Shown in pieces: positions 40,601 to 49,633 of a stretch of 64,000 nucleotides of DNA. The notes beneath the pieces are model-generated. The model did no database searches and was not told the origin of the DNA. It saw nothing but the letters and a program-made list of their open reading frames with translations. Each line of letters begins with the position of its first letter. Positions within the stretch are counted from its first letter, which is position 1. The stretch comes from Ostreococcus mediterraneus. Taxonomy: Eukaryota; Chlorophyta; Mamiellophyceae; Mamiellales; Bathycoccaceae. The DNA is taken from assembly GCA_012295225.1 (NCBI GenBank), contig WMKK01000009.1:455909-519908 (forward strand). The letters are read 5' to 3'. A program made the translations under genes and the position numbers.

Positions 40601-41216
40601 ACAAAATTGAATTCGCCCCCAGTGTCAGCTCCTCGCTCGCCTCAAACAACTCTCTCGAAAGCTCCAACTCCAACACGCTAAAAAACTTTGTACTCGCGAA
40701 GAAATTAGGCGTCTCTTCCTTATCTCTCGCACCATCATCGATGATATCCCCGTACATCGTCCCCGCCCGTTCGCTCCCATCCGTGTCACTCGTCCAACAG
40801 CATTCCTCCTCGCGACTGCCGCTCGTGGACATCCCAGCCCGCGGCGTACCACCGACGACGTCATCCAACCCGCGCGCGCTGTCACCGCTCGCACGGACAC
40901 CTTTTGCCGCGTCGCGTCGCGCGAGCACCACACCACTCGCGCGCGCCATCGACCCACCGTCGTCCACATCAACGCCCTCGGCGTCCCGGTGCCGCTCCGC
41001 CGCCGTCGGTGCGTCCGACAAGAACGCCGCGAACGCGCGCGCGCTCGCCCGCACCGCCACCGCCGTCGCCGCCACCGCCGCCGCCGTTTTCATCGCCGTC
41101 ATCGCCGCCGTCGCGACGCGCGACCGCGGCTGCGACGTCGACGGAGTCATCGTCGCGCGTCGTCGAATGCCGTTACGTGGCTGGGAAGTTGTCGCGTCAG
41201 CACGCGCCCGCGGCAT
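37623..41216 (-). CDS. NTE/PNPLA6-like patatin lysophospholipase with three cNMP-binding domains
   Basis: A 1197-aa single-exon protein. A hydrophobic Ala/Val segment lies near residues 38-60, like the N-terminal membrane anchor of neuropathy target esterase. Three cyclic-nucleotide-binding folds follow (~175-300, 340-460, 475-590); the first shows GIYIVVQGSVGVYL and GESVGDIDVLDGDARS. The patatin domain (~760-930) has the oxyanion loop TGGGGGGLAHLG, the nucleophile motif GGTSQG and the dyad Asp in DGGYLNSVP. NTE enzymes hydrolyse phosphatidylcholine and lysophosphatidylcholine at the ER. The Ser motif reads GTSQG rather than the more common GTSIG/GTSMG. The C-terminal ~130 residues are disordered. 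The alternative start is ATG 41150. EF-P lies 255 bp downstream on the same strand. Confidence 0.92.
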   Translation of the reverse strand: MPRARADATTSQPRNGIRRRATMTPSTSQPRSRVATAAMTAMKTAAAVAATAVAVRASARAFAAFLSDAPTAAERHRDAEGVDVDDGGSMARASGVVLARRDAAKGVRASGDSARGLDDVVGGTPRAGMSTSGSREEECCWTSDTDGSERAGTMYGDIIDDGARDKEETPNFFASTKFFSVLELELSRELFEASEELTLGANSILFRQGDESSSGIYIVVQGSVGVYLQAQSGSGAPPLLTNILQEGESVGDIDVLDGDARSVSCIAMEDGARVVRVSQSVFLDFVRRHPHTLQLYLQQAIARLWRVAQFSLIDFLGMPRKSLKGQPEADDACALTDSKMLEHMPVFEKYCERRVFFAGEPVFEENVPTEEFYILVKGSIVREAVPWPKGDGVRGAPVRALQLLGAAHFMTRSPFRENQSAAEDCEVLVVTGEILDTLCAKEIEAYIALLRQASSSLGVLIRNFIGFGLNRVWLRSGEHVFLVDEDATSMFIIISGRVRLKQSRRQKFDVVRERGRGDTIGEAPLLAHGKYSSTAVTSRDTELVRMSHGALTIINAYHAEVSSRLLELVACKLQNNFHGGDRAHAELVTICLIPADGATQIDSFASALQQALSLFGSTLLLDKSSIDETFADGTTERLDNLFYRSKLTGWMAQQEEVHRFIVLQADAHTSSWSKVCASQADCVLVVAHADRTNSTPLMHEQRLIWRTRNSARSELVLIHEPGSTPHNTHSWRKNRSSLARHHHVRLSAKEDMARLARYISGHSVGVILTGGGGGGLAHLGALRALEENGIPIDCIGGTSQGTLTAGMYARSLSTSHMLPMLRENMHVLSSPHHLLTDLTLPLLSLFSGKGLDGVVKSSVGFDTEIEDLWLNFFCCSTNLTKGCLTVHKSGLLWRSIRASMTVLGLLPPVRDENNELLVDGGYLNSVPVDVMRTEMGVETVIVIDVEDKDFISFRDLTPHDRGISGFGLLWDRLNPFGMGKTKEKNLDNPSYADVLSALTATTTKQHLEKLNRDHRINLHLRPPGVSAWMANALTVQQMDAAVRKSQAYTNKAIIEWKIQATELNSNDSKCAVESDLQIAASEVGHVSVPMSPPLSPSRVKKPSSLPDSTTAPALTSTHQYLPPGAPAHIQVSKHAAARLGKPSHNRAAHIPSHEVDASPSSPAPASQLVRTFTDQSTTANDPAVVDPAVFLAASSVK

Positions 41217-41522
41217 TCAACGACGCCCGACGGCGATCGCAGCGACGCACGGCGCTTGACGCAGCGCGACCTCGTGACGATGATGACGATGGTAACTTTG
41301 GGCGCGACGATGCGAGGGCCGAGGACGATGGCGACGCGCGATGGGCGTGGTGACGCTTCGGCGCGCGCGGTCGCGGGACAGCGACGATCGGGACTGGGAC
41401 GGGCGAATCGATGCGCTGAGGCGACTCGCGCGTCGTGGTCGTCGTCGTCGTGGTCGGCGACGACGGATGAGGATGTGCGCGGCGATGTCGCGCGTCGCGG
41501 TGCTGCGATCGTGGCGCGTGCG
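41217..41522. promoter_or_regulatory. Divergent promoter region NTE-like / small membrane protein
   Basis: A spacer of 306 bp, GC-rich. A frame in phase with the downstream gene is open throughout with several ATGs (for example near 41281 and 41311), so the downstream protein could be longer with a targeting extension. Confidence 0.4.
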
Positions 41523-41954
41523 ATGCGAAACAACGCAGTCGTGGCCGCCGCGCGGGCGCCTCGAGTCATGTACATTAGCAAGCTCAAGGATGCGCCTTTG
41601 AGGACGAAGTTTTTGGCGGCTTCGGCGCTTGCGGTGTTGTCGTACACGTGCGTGGCGATTGCGAGCTATGAGTTGTTTGCGGCGATCATGCCTGCGTTGA
41701 CGAACAACGGCATGAGCGCTGCAAACTGGGCCGTGTACAAGCCTTGGATTGTCGTGTGCCAACTCGGGTGGTTCGCCGGTAAGATCACAGCCGTGCGCTC
41801 GGGTGCAGCGGCAGTGCGCAAGTTCTGCAGCGTCAATGTATTTCCGATGGCGTATCTCACGTATTACTGCTTCAGCGTCGGTGCGTGGGATGCCCCGGTG
41901 TGGGCGTTGTTCACCGCCGCGTACGCCTACTTTGGGTACGTCGAAAAAAAGTAA
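41523..41954 (+). CDS. Small integral membrane protein, unknown function
   Basis: About 143 aa from the ATG at 41523. Three to four hydrophobic segments are visible: TKFLAASALAVLSYTCVAI (~25-45), WIVVCQLGWFAG (~75-90), VFPMAYLTYYCFSVGAW (~105-122) and VWALFTAAYAYFGY (~125-138). It ends VEKK, a dilysine-like tail that could act in ER retrieval. A basic N-terminus (RAPRV, LKDAPLRTK) may be a targeting region, and the frame remains open upstream, so a longer transit peptide is possible. I do not recognise a family. Coding status is supported by the clean change from composition-driven frame to a hydrophobic protein with balanced residues. Confidence 0.65.
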   Translation: MRNNAVVAAARAPRVMYISKLKDAPLRTKFLAASALAVLSYTCVAIASYELFAAIMPALTNNGMSAANWAVYKPWIVVCQLGWFAGKITAVRSGAAAVRKFCSVNVFPMAYLTYYCFSVGAWDAPVWALFTAAYAYFGYVEKK

Positions 41955-42325
41955 ACCATAAATCCAGAATAGGAAACTCACGCAAAGGCGCAGATGCGCC
42001 ATCGTAATTAACCAAGAACTCGACACCACTTTTTGTTATTCCCATGTCCCTCATCATCTAAACACTTAAACCGCGTAACTTCGAAGCGCGCGCGTCCTCA
42101 CCAGTAGCTGGAAAATAAAAAGCGCGCTCACTTGCATATTCCATCTGTATTCCGGGGCGCGCCGCGCGAACTCGCCTCGTGTTCGCGTGAACCGTGCGCA
42201 GCATACGTCGCGAAGACGCGCGCGAGAGCACCGAGTGACGCCGCGAACAGTCGTCCTCGTTCGTCGCGCACAGGGACGCGCGGGTGGCGCCGACAACCCC
42301 AGTTTTTGGCGGAACTCAACTCAGT
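41955..42325. other. Spacer between the small membrane protein and PPIP5K
   Basis: The first ~100 bp are AT-richer (3' UTR of the membrane-protein gene); the remainder is GC-rich and forms the PPIP5K promoter and leader. An upstream in-frame start exists at 42284 but gives no conserved residues. I see no separate gene. Confidence 0.45.
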
Positions 42326-45300
42326 ATGTCTCACCGCCGCCTGCCGGTGAGCGGGCGCAACCGCGTGGTGACGGTGGGCGTGTGCGCGATGGATAAGAAG
42401 ACGCGGTCATCTGCGATGAAGGAGATCTTGACTCGCGTTGAGGCGTTCGGGGAGTTTCAGATTGTGATCTTCGGTGACAACTGCATTCTTAACCAACCCG
42501 TGGAGGAGTGGCCGAAAGTTGATGCGCTTATTTCGTTTTATTCGAATGGTTTTCCGCTACAAAAGGCTGAACAGTACGAAGCATTACATAAACCGTTCGT
42601 GGTGAATAAGCTCAGTGAACAATGGACGCTTCTAGATCGAAGATTGGTGTATAAACGGTTGCAGGAGCACGATATACCAGTGCCGAATCACTTGGTGGTG
42701 AATAGAAACGATTATATCAAGAAGGGAGAGTTGCGGAAGAAGCCAAAGGGAGATGAAGTTGCTTTACCAGATCAGCCTACGTTCGAACCTATTGGGTTTG
42801 ATCAAGATGAAGCCTACGTCGAGCTCAATGGCAAGCGGATTTACAAGCCTTTTGTTGAAAAGCCAGCCAACGCGGAGGACCACAATATCTTCATCTACTA
42901 TCCACACAACGTCGGTGGAGGGTACAAAAGGTTGTTCCGTAAGATTGGTAATCAATCGAGTCAGTACTATCCTCCTCCAGAAGTCACGGATACAAATCAG
43001 GTAATTTACACTCCTGTCCGTCAAACGACGTCGTTCATTTATGAAGATTTCATGTCAACAAATGGTACTGACGTCAAAGTCTATACAGTTGGCCCAGATT
43101 ATGCTCACGCCGAGGCACGGAAAAGCCCAGTTGTTGATGGTCGTGTGCAGCGCGATGAGAGCGGGAAAGAAGTGCGATATCCGATTTTACTGACCCCTGA
43201 GGAGAAAGAAATTGCTCGACGTGTGTGTCTCGCTTTTGGTCAGCACGTGTGTGGCTTTGATTTACTGCGCACCAAAGGACGTAGCTACGTGTGCGATGTG
43301 AATGGCTGGAGCTTTGTGAAAAACTCAAAAAAGTACTTCGATGATGCAGCGGTGTGCTTGCGTGCCATGATTCTCAAAGCTGTCGCCCCAGATCACTACA
43401 GCACCCAAACTGCCCAGAAAGCTGCGGCGTCAGCGAGCATTGAAGATGAAGCAGACATTATCCTTGAAGGAGATGAAGAAGATACAGAAGATACAGGACC
43501 AATTTCACCGGATGAACCCGCAGAAGAACTTCGCGCGGTCTTGGGCGTGATTCGTCACGGCGATCGTACGCCAAAACAAAAAATGAAGCTTCGTGTGAGT
43601 AATCCTGAACTTTTGGAACTCATGCTCAAATGCACAAATGGACGACCCCGCAAGCAAGCCAAGCTGAAGACTCCTCAATTGCTACAAGAGCTCTTGAACA
43701 TTTGTCGCGACATTTACACAAAGCTAATAGAGCATCCACCTAGTTTGCAAATCGAAGACGAGCAAGCTCGAGAGGAGTTGGAAGAAGAACTCGAAGCTTG
43801 GAAGCAAGTCGTATCCATTTTGGAAGAAGGTGGTCACTTCAGCGGTATTAATCGTAAAGCTCAGCTCAAGCCGCTCGAATGGGAGATGAAAGAATCTAAA
43901 GCTGGTGGTGAATCTCAAGAAGTTGTCACTGAAGCGCTTTTGATTCTTAAATTCGGCGGTGTTCTGACATACTTGGGCAAATATCAATCCGAAGCCTTGG
44001 GTAAGGTTTTCAGAGTTCGCATGTACCCAAGAGGAAACTACTACGGCTCAGACGCAGACGGATTGCTTCGCCTTCACTCGACATATCGTCATGACTTGAA
44101 AATTTACTCATCAGACGAAGGTAGAGTTCAAATCACTGCTGCAGCGTTTGCGAAGGGTTTGCTTGCGCTCGACACTCACATCGGACAACTCACGCCCATT
44201 CTGGCCTCCCTTGTCACCAAAGATGCCAAGCTTTTGGATTTCGTTACCCATGATGTAGAAGAAGACATTTTGCACTCGAAGCACAAGCTGTATACCGCCA
44301 TGACGCAAAAGCTCGTGACGCCTGGTGAAAAACCAAGTAATAAGGCAACGACTGAGGACGCCGACGCCGACGATATTGGTGGACTTTCACAAACGCTCCG
44401 TTTTGCGTCTTTGAACAAATTCAAGGTGGTCACTCAGATGGTCATGGCGGCACATCGTTTTCAAGTTGCTGGTGAATCATCTTCGATTCGAATACTGACT
44501 CGAACAATGGATCTCATGGGGGTGCCTCAGCGACCCTTACAGAAGCTCGAGCGCTTACTTGAGCTCACAAAGGACGTCTCATTGCAACTGCGCTCCATGC
44601 TCATGACGCAACAGAACAGATTCAGTTCGAGCGATAATCTTCACGTTGACAGGTTGAACTGGGCGCAAAAAGGTTCTGCAATCGCTCCACGTGGCTCGTT
44701 GCCGAAGGGTGGCTTACAGCAGCTCAAGAACATGGTTGTTCCCGCTGGCGGCGAATCATTCTTGTTGATGTATTCGAGATGGAAAAAGTTGGAGCAGGAT
44801 CTTTTCCACACGCGTAAAATGAGATTTGACATTTCCAAGGTTCCAGACGTTTATGACGCGGTCAAGTATGACGCCATTCACAACGAACACCTTGCTTTGG
44901 TTGGTTTATCTGAGCTCTACGGAATTGCGAAAGAACTTGCAGATTGTATCGTTCCCAACGAGTACGGTACGACTGCGGAGAGCAAACTTCGCATTGGTGG
45001 TACGATTGCCAACAGCTTGATTAGCAAACTGCTGAGTGATTTAAACAACACTCGTGAAGAGTCGTTCGCAGTTGAAAACGGCGGATTTCATAGCGATGCT
45101 CGACGTGTGTCAATTAATGACGATGCTCGACGTGTGTCAATTAATGACGATGCACGACGCGCGTCAATGAATGATCACCAAAGACTTGAGACATCAACTC
45201 CGCCCGCAACCATGACGACGGATGACGACGACGAGGATGAACGCGAACGCGAGGAAGAGGAAGAGAAAGAAGAGCTAAGTACGACTCGATTGAACTTACG

Positions 45301-46111
45301 CTACGCGACGGCACACGGTGTGCATAGTCCGTTCCGTCACGTTCGCACGAGATTGTATTTTACGTCTGAGTCGCACTTGCACTCAGTGTTGAATGTGCTC
45401 CAATACGCACACCTTGACACAGAGCGCCAAGTTCAAGACCGTGGACGCGAGCCAAACAGTGCGAATAACTCAACTACTCCTGTGGCGGAGAGTAATTACC
45501 ATGCAAAACGGCCTCCTGGTTTACCTCTTAGTCCACAGAAAGAACCAAATTTGACGTCTCAAGCGTCTCCTTCACCCCCGGTTCGCCAGTCGCTCATCAA
45601 CGACAAGTTGGCGCAGTATTTGAGGAACGAAAAGGAGTTGGACTATCTCACTCATATCGTTTTCAGAATGTTTGAACGCTTCCATGTGCCTCCGACCGAT
45701 CCAAGACGATTTAGAATCGAGATACTCTTTTCAAATGGCATCGGTAAAAACCCATTTAAATCAAACATTGTTGAAATGTTCACCGCCGGAAACGGCGAGG
45801 ACGAATCAGATGGGCAAGAGCCGTCAAAGAGTAGCACTGATACGCTCGACGAAGATAGCGAAAGCGCAGTGCTGAACGACTTGATGCAGGAGATACAAAT
45901 TCAGAATGACGATATCGAGCCCGATCAGGACTATCTCACGCTAAGCACGATGGAGGATTACTTGGTGAATTACAAGCGCAGGTACCGCTACGGCGAAGAG
46001 TCTTTCGACAGCAGCACGCCCGGAAGACAACCTCGCTCGACGAGCGTGGGGAGCGATCGAGATCGCGAACGACAGTTCCCAGGAAATTGGAAGAATTTGT
46101 TCCCGACGTAG
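42326..46111 (+). CDS. VIP1: PPIP5K/Vip1 diphosphoinositol pentakisphosphate kinase
   Basis: Makes inositol pyrophosphates (1-InsP7, InsP8) that report phosphate and energy status. About 1261 aa in one exon. The ATP-grasp kinase domain (~10-340) starts VVTVGVCAMDKKTRSSAM and includes DRRLVYKRLQEHDIPVPNH, FVEKPANAEDHNIFIYYP and VCDVNGWSFVKNSKKYFDD. The histidine-acid-phosphatase-like domain starts near residue 408 with VIRHGDRTPKQKMK. Residues ~924-950 contain a three-fold 9-residue repeat (DDARRVSIN), followed by an acidic low-complexity insert. The C-terminus (after ~1220) is Arg/Ser-rich and disordered. Bifunctional kinase-phosphatase activity is known for the family; nothing seen here argues against it. 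Confidence 0.96.
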   Translation: MSHRRLPVSGRNRVVTVGVCAMDKKTRSSAMKEILTRVEAFGEFQIVIFGDNCILNQPVEEWPKVDALISFYSNGFPLQKAEQYEALHKPFVVNKLSEQWTLLDRRLVYKRLQEHDIPVPNHLVVNRNDYIKKGELRKKPKGDEVALPDQPTFEPIGFDQDEAYVELNGKRIYKPFVEKPANAEDHNIFIYYPHNVGGGYKRLFRKIGNQSSQYYPPPEVTDTNQVIYTPVRQTTSFIYEDFMSTNGTDVKVYTVGPDYAHAEARKSPVVDGRVQRDESGKEVRYPILLTPEEKEIARRVCLAFGQHVCGFDLLRTKGRSYVCDVNGWSFVKNSKKYFDDAAVCLRAMILKAVAPDHYSTQTAQKAAASASIEDEADIILEGDEEDTEDTGPISPDEPAEELRAVLGVIRHGDRTPKQKMKLRVSNPELLELMLKCTNGRPRKQAKLKTPQLLQELLNICRDIYTKLIEHPPSLQIEDEQAREELEEELEAWKQVVSILEEGGHFSGINRKAQLKPLEWEMKESKAGGESQEVVTEALLILKFGGVLTYLGKYQSEALGKVFRVRMYPRGNYYGSDADGLLRLHSTYRHDLKIYSSDEGRVQITAAAFAKGLLALDTHIGQLTPILASLVTKDAKLLDFVTHDVEEDILHSKHKLYTAMTQKLVTPGEKPSNKATTEDADADDIGGLSQTLRFASLNKFKVVTQMVMAAHRFQVAGESSSIRILTRTMDLMGVPQRPLQKLERLLELTKDVSLQLRSMLMTQQNRFSSSDNLHVDRLNWAQKGSAIAPRGSLPKGGLQQLKNMVVPAGGESFLLMYSRWKKLEQDLFHTRKMRFDISKVPDVYDAVKYDAIHNEHLALVGLSELYGIAKELADCIVPNEYGTTAESKLRIGGTIANSLISKLLSDLNNTREESFAVENGGFHSDARRVSINDDARRVSINDDARRASMNDHQRLETSTPPATMTTDDDDEDEREREEEEEKEELSTTRLNLRYATAHGVHSPFRHVRTRLYFTSESHLHSVLNVLQYAHLDTERQVQDRGREPNSANNSTTPVAESNYHAKRPPGLPLSPQKEPNLTSQASPSPPVRQSLINDKLAQYLRNEKELDYLTHIVFRMFERFHVPPTDPRRFRIEILFSNGIGKNPFKSNIVEMFTAGNGEDESDGQEPSKSSTDTLDEDSESAVLNDLMQEIQIQNDDIEPDQDYLTLSTMEDYLVNYKRRYRYGEESFDSSTPGRQPRSTSVGSDRDRERQFPGNWKNLFPT
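45094..45174 (+). repeat. 27-bp in-frame triplication inside PPIP5K
   Basis: Units at 45094-45120 and 45121-45147 are identical; the third, 45148-45174, differs at a few bases. Each adds nine residues (DDARRVSIN-like) in a flexible insert of the phosphatase domain. RRVS is a good basophilic kinase site, so phosphosite number may vary with copy number. Confidence 0.9.
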
Positions 46112-46182
46112 TTTGTTTGTTTGAAAAGAAATAGTAAGATCTAAAATTAATAAGCTGCGTTTAAACAAGACGTGATAAATAT

Positions 46183-47679
46183 TTAATCGCCACGTTCCCA
46201 GACAAGCATGCTGCGCTTGCCAACCATGACGTCAACGAGTTGACCAAGGCGCTTGAAAACAGATTCTTGCACGTATGGCACGCCATACTTTTCGCACACA
46301 GCCTTAACACGCGGTTGCATGTTTTGGTAAGCGCGCATGGACATATCCGGGAACATGTGGTGCTCAATTTGGTAGTTTAACCAGCCGTGCATGAAGTCGT
46401 TCACATCGCCACCAGTCTTGAAGTTGGCGGAGCCAATGACAGCGCGAAGGTAGAAATCATCCGAACGAGGCTTAGTTTCAGACTCGAAGCGGTAGATGTC
46501 GTCACCGACGTGGTTAGTGGCGATGATGATGAAGGAGTGGATGTTGGTCATGACGTCGGCAAGAACAGACGTCATGAAGAACGCAAGCGCACCAGCAGGG
46601 CCAGCGACAGCGTAGCCCAAAGCCGGCAAAGCAGCGAACGACCAGAGCGCATACGGTGCGAAGCACTTGATCATTTCGCCGAGAGCGGCGAGTTCACCCT
46701 TGAAGGCACCTTGGGTGACGGTGAGCACGGTGGACGGCAAAGTGCCCGTCTTGAACGGGTTCTCGGCAACTTGACCGTTCTTCTCGGCTTCGCGCGCACG
46801 GCGAGCGTGAAGCTCCTTCAACGTGTTCGGCGCATAGTAGAACCACTTCCACACGAGCGCCAAACCGGCGACTTGGAGGTAACGAGACACCATCGGCGTG
46901 TTGCCTTCGCGGAGTTCGCTCATGTTGCGCTCGACGAGATCCGGATCGGCATCTTCACCAAGTTGGTAGTGGTGCAAGTGGTTATGCTCGACATCCCAAG
47001 CTTCCGGGAGCATCCAATCCATCCAGTCGGTGCATCGGCGCCACAAACCACGCGCAAACTTACGGCGATGGAAGCGACCAGTGACTTCACCATTCGTGCT
47101 TTGCGCGGCGTTGTAGCCACCGTGGCACGTGTGGTGACCAACCATCGTCCAGCGCGCGCAGATTGCGGTGGACATCAAGAGCGCCGCGATCGGGTTCATG
47201 CCGTTCAACCACGCCGGCATGGGGTAGCCAGCCATCGGCATACCAATCAAAAGCGCCAAACCACCAAAGTAACACACGTTGGCCCACGTCAGAATCTTCT
47301 TCAAATGCTTCACGTCGCCCTCGTAGTGCTCCGGTGACTTGTACTCCTTCTCAATCGCACGCATCTCCGCCGCCCATCCCGCAAGATCAAGGTTTTCGCG
47401 CCACTTTCCAGTCGCGTTATACTGCATCTTCTCCGCAAAGCTCTCCATCGCCGCCGCGGCGCCGTCTTCCCCGATCGCAATCGCGCGATTCGCGCCCGCG
47501 TCGTCCCCTCTCGCCTTCATCGACGACGCACCCGCGCCTTGCCCACGCACAACCACAGACGCACCACGACGCATCGACGTCGCACCCACGCATCCACTTC
47601 GCGCACCGTTCGCGCGTTTCGCGCTCGTCAACGCCTTCACCGGCGCCAACGTCACTCGCGACGTCATCGTCGTCATCAT
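46183..47679 (-). CDS. Front-end acyl-lipid desaturase, plastid-targeted, without cytochrome b5
   Basis: A 498-aa single-exon desaturase. The first ~65 residues are a Ser/Ala/Arg/Thr-rich transit peptide (TSRVTLAPVKALTSAKRANG). The three His boxes are GHHTCHGGYN (~183), EHNHLHHYQLGED (~230) and NYQIEHHMFPDM (~436). Gln in place of the first His of box 3 (QIEHH) marks front-end (delta-4/5/6) desaturases. Such enzymes usually carry an N-terminal cytochrome b5 domain; none is present here, so an external donor such as plastid ferredoxin is expected. Hydrophobic blocks (WANVCYFGGLALLIG, ALLMSTAIC and others) give four membrane spans. Plastid delta-6-type desaturases have been described in Ostreococcus, and this is a likely relative; the regiospecificity cannot be read from sequence. 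Confidence 0.9.
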   Translation of the reverse strand: MMTTMTSRVTLAPVKALTSAKRANGARSGCVGATSMRRGASVVVRGQGAGASSMKARGDDAGANRAIAIGEDGAAAAMESFAEKMQYNATGKWRENLDLAGWAAEMRAIEKEYKSPEHYEGDVKHLKKILTWANVCYFGGLALLIGMPMAGYPMPAWLNGMNPIAALLMSTAICARWTMVGHHTCHGGYNAAQSTNGEVTGRFHRRKFARGLWRRCTDWMDWMLPEAWDVEHNHLHHYQLGEDADPDLVERNMSELREGNTPMVSRYLQVAGLALVWKWFYYAPNTLKELHARRAREAEKNGQVAENPFKTGTLPSTVLTVTQGAFKGELAALGEMIKCFAPYALWSFAALPALGYAVAGPAGALAFFMTSVLADVMTNIHSFIIIATNHVGDDIYRFESETKPRSDDFYLRAVIGSANFKTGGDVNDFMHGWLNYQIEHHMFPDMSMRAYQNMQPRVKAVCEKYGVPYVQESVFKRLGQLVDVMVGKRSMLVWERGD

Positions 47680-48268
47680 TATCCTCGTCCCTCCGTCGCG
47701 TCCGTCGCGTGCGGTGCGGTGCGCGTGCGTGTGTGTCCCGCCTGTGCGTGTGTCGTACAAACGTTCTACGCAACCCGCGGGGGTGGCGTGTCGCGCGTGT
47801 CGTGTGCGAGAGTGACGACGCCGTCGCGTTCGCCGCCGCCAAAAACACCCAACAGATGCGATGGGCTTCGCGCTTCAAAATTCCAGCGCGCGGGCGCGTC
47901 GCCTCGCCCGCGGGCGATGGACCGCGACCGCGGTCGTCGTCTATGCGCAAGCAGTGCGCGAGGCGCGGCGCGAGGCTGACGACCGCCGACCGACGGCGCA
48001 CCGGGCGCGCCTTATCCTGGTTGTGTGAATGTGTTTACGGGGGTTGTTTACTCTGGGGTGTGATTGGTGGATGTGTGGGTCGTGTGGGGGGTGACGTCAT
48101 CGGAATCTTTGTGGGCGTGGGTGTGCGGTCGCGCGCGCGCGGTCGGTCGGTCGGTCGGTCTGTCGGTCGGTTCGGATGGGTCGCGCGCGCTCGGTTGGCG
48201 TCCAAGGGCGCACGATATCGATGATTGGCGCGGGCGCGTGTGTGTGCGTGGATGTGTGCGATGCATGC
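47680..48268. other. Upstream region of the desaturase gene
   Basis: A 589-bp non-coding region between the desaturase start and the SufS stop. It has GCGTGCGTGT-type runs near the desaturase start and a GGTC tandem run at about 48142-48175. Open frames on the plus strand are continuations of shadows of the desaturase gene. Confidence 0.45.
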
Positions 48269-49633
48269 TTATTCAATATCGCGGAAGAATTCTATGGTGG
48301 AGCGCAAGGCGTCGACGAAGATGTCGACTTCGTCGGGGGTGTTGTAAAAGTAGAGGGACGCGCGGGCGCTGCCGGCGGCGTTCAAATATCGGTGAAGGGG
48401 TTGCGTGCAGTGATGACCGCTTCTGCAAGCGACACCGGATTGGTCTAGGAGGGTGCATATGTCGTTGGCGTGGATGCCATCGACGTTAAAGGCACATAGG
48501 GAGGCGCGCCCGCGGGACGGGGGCGGGCCGTAAATTGTCACGCCTTCGACGGCGCTCAACTTTTCATACAGGTACTTGCCGATTTCGACTTCGTACGCAT
48601 GCACACGGTCCATGCCGATTTTGGTCAAATAATCGCACGCCTCGCCGAGAGCGATGGCTTCGGCGATGGCGGGTGTACCAGCCTCAAATCGCGCCGGAGG
48701 CTCGGCGTACGTGCTCTTTTCGAGAAACACGTCGGCAATCATTTCACCACCACCCATCCACGGGGGCATGGATTCTAAGACATCCATGCGACCCCACAAA
48801 AATCCAATACCCGTAGGACCGCACATCTTGTGCCCACTACCTACGATCCAATCTACTCCTAGAGTTTGCACGTCAACCGTCATGTGCGGAACGCTTTGAC
48901 ACGCATCAAGCAAAACTTTCGCCCCGACCCCACGCGCAAGCTTGACAATCTCCTCCACTGGCGCCTCACAACCTAATACGTTGCTCACGTGCGCAGTGGT
49001 GATGAGCTTAGTTTTCTCGTTCACTAACGATCTAAGCTCATCCATGTCGAGCTCTTGCGTGTCCTTGGTCAATCCGACAAACTTCAACACACACCCAGTG
49101 CGCTCAGCCAGCAACTGCCACGGGACAATGTTCGAGTGATGCTCCAAAACGCTCAAAATGATTTCGTCTCCAGCCTTCAAATTGCTCGTTCCCCACGTGT
49201 TTGCCACTAAATTAATCGCCTCGCTCGCGTTTCTCGTAAACACGACTTCTCTATCCGTCTTTGCGTTGATAAACTTTGCAAGCTTCGCCCGTGATTGCTC
49301 GTACGCATTCGTCGCTTTGGCGCTCAAATAGTGCACTCCACGATGAACGTTCGAGTTGTAATCCTTATAATAGAACATGTGCGCGTCGACGACTTGATTC
49401 GGCTTTTGAGACGTCGCCGCGTTGTCGAGGTACACCAACGTCGCCCCAGATTCTGTCTTCTGATTCAATATCGGAAAGTCTTTGCGCGTCTCCGTGGCGA
49501 TGCTCGATGTCGCGGCATCTATTGCGATCGCACGCGTGACGGTAGTGCGTCGCGTGCGACGCGTTGCCGCGCCGTGGCGTTGCGCCGAAGCGGCACCCAT
49601 GGGGGTGTGGGACGTCACCGCCGCCAGCGACAT
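48269..49633 (-). CDS. SUFS: Plastid cysteine desulfurase SufS/NFS2
   Basis: Releases sulfur from cysteine for plastid Fe-S cluster assembly, activated by SufE. A 454-aa single-exon protein. The first ~45 residues are a Thr/Arg/Ala-rich transit peptide. The mature part begins KDFPILNQ and [11 protein letters not shown]. The PLP-binding Lys is in [17 protein letters not shown] (~267), after HHSNIVPWQ. The catalytic Cys lies in [15 protein letters not shown] (~400), the group II (SufS/CsdA) arrangement with a short active-site loop. Its product would feed plastid Fe-S proteins; the CDKAL1-like enzyme encoded nearby is also Fe-S but is cytosolic/ER. Confidence 0.95.
   Translation of the reverse strand: MSLAAVTSHTPMGAASAQRHGAATRRTRRTTVTRAIAIDAATSSIATETRKDFPILNQKTESGATLVYLDNAATSQKPNQVVDAHMFYYKDYNSNVHRGVHYLSAKATNAYEQSRAKLAKFINAKTDREVVFTRNASEAINLVANTWGTSNLKAGDEIILSVLEHHSNIVPWQLLAERTGCVLKFVGLTKDTQELDMDELRSLVNEKTKLITTAHVSNVLGCEAPVEEIVKLARGVGAKVLLDACQSVPHMTVDVQTLGVDWIVGSGHKMCGPTGIGFLWGRMDVLESMPPWMGGGEMIADVFLEKSTYAEPPARFEAGTPAIAEAIALGEACDYLTKIGMDRVHAYEVEIGKYLYEKLSAVEGVTIYGPPPSRGRASLCAFNVDGIHANDICTLLDQSGVACRSGHHCTQPLHRYLNAAGSARASLYFYNTPDEVDIFVDALRSTIEFFRDIE

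Noticed and set aside
47163-48224. A 353-codon plus-strand frame overlapping the desaturase gene
   Set aside because: It lies antisense to a clear desaturase and its residues mirror that gene's codon pattern.
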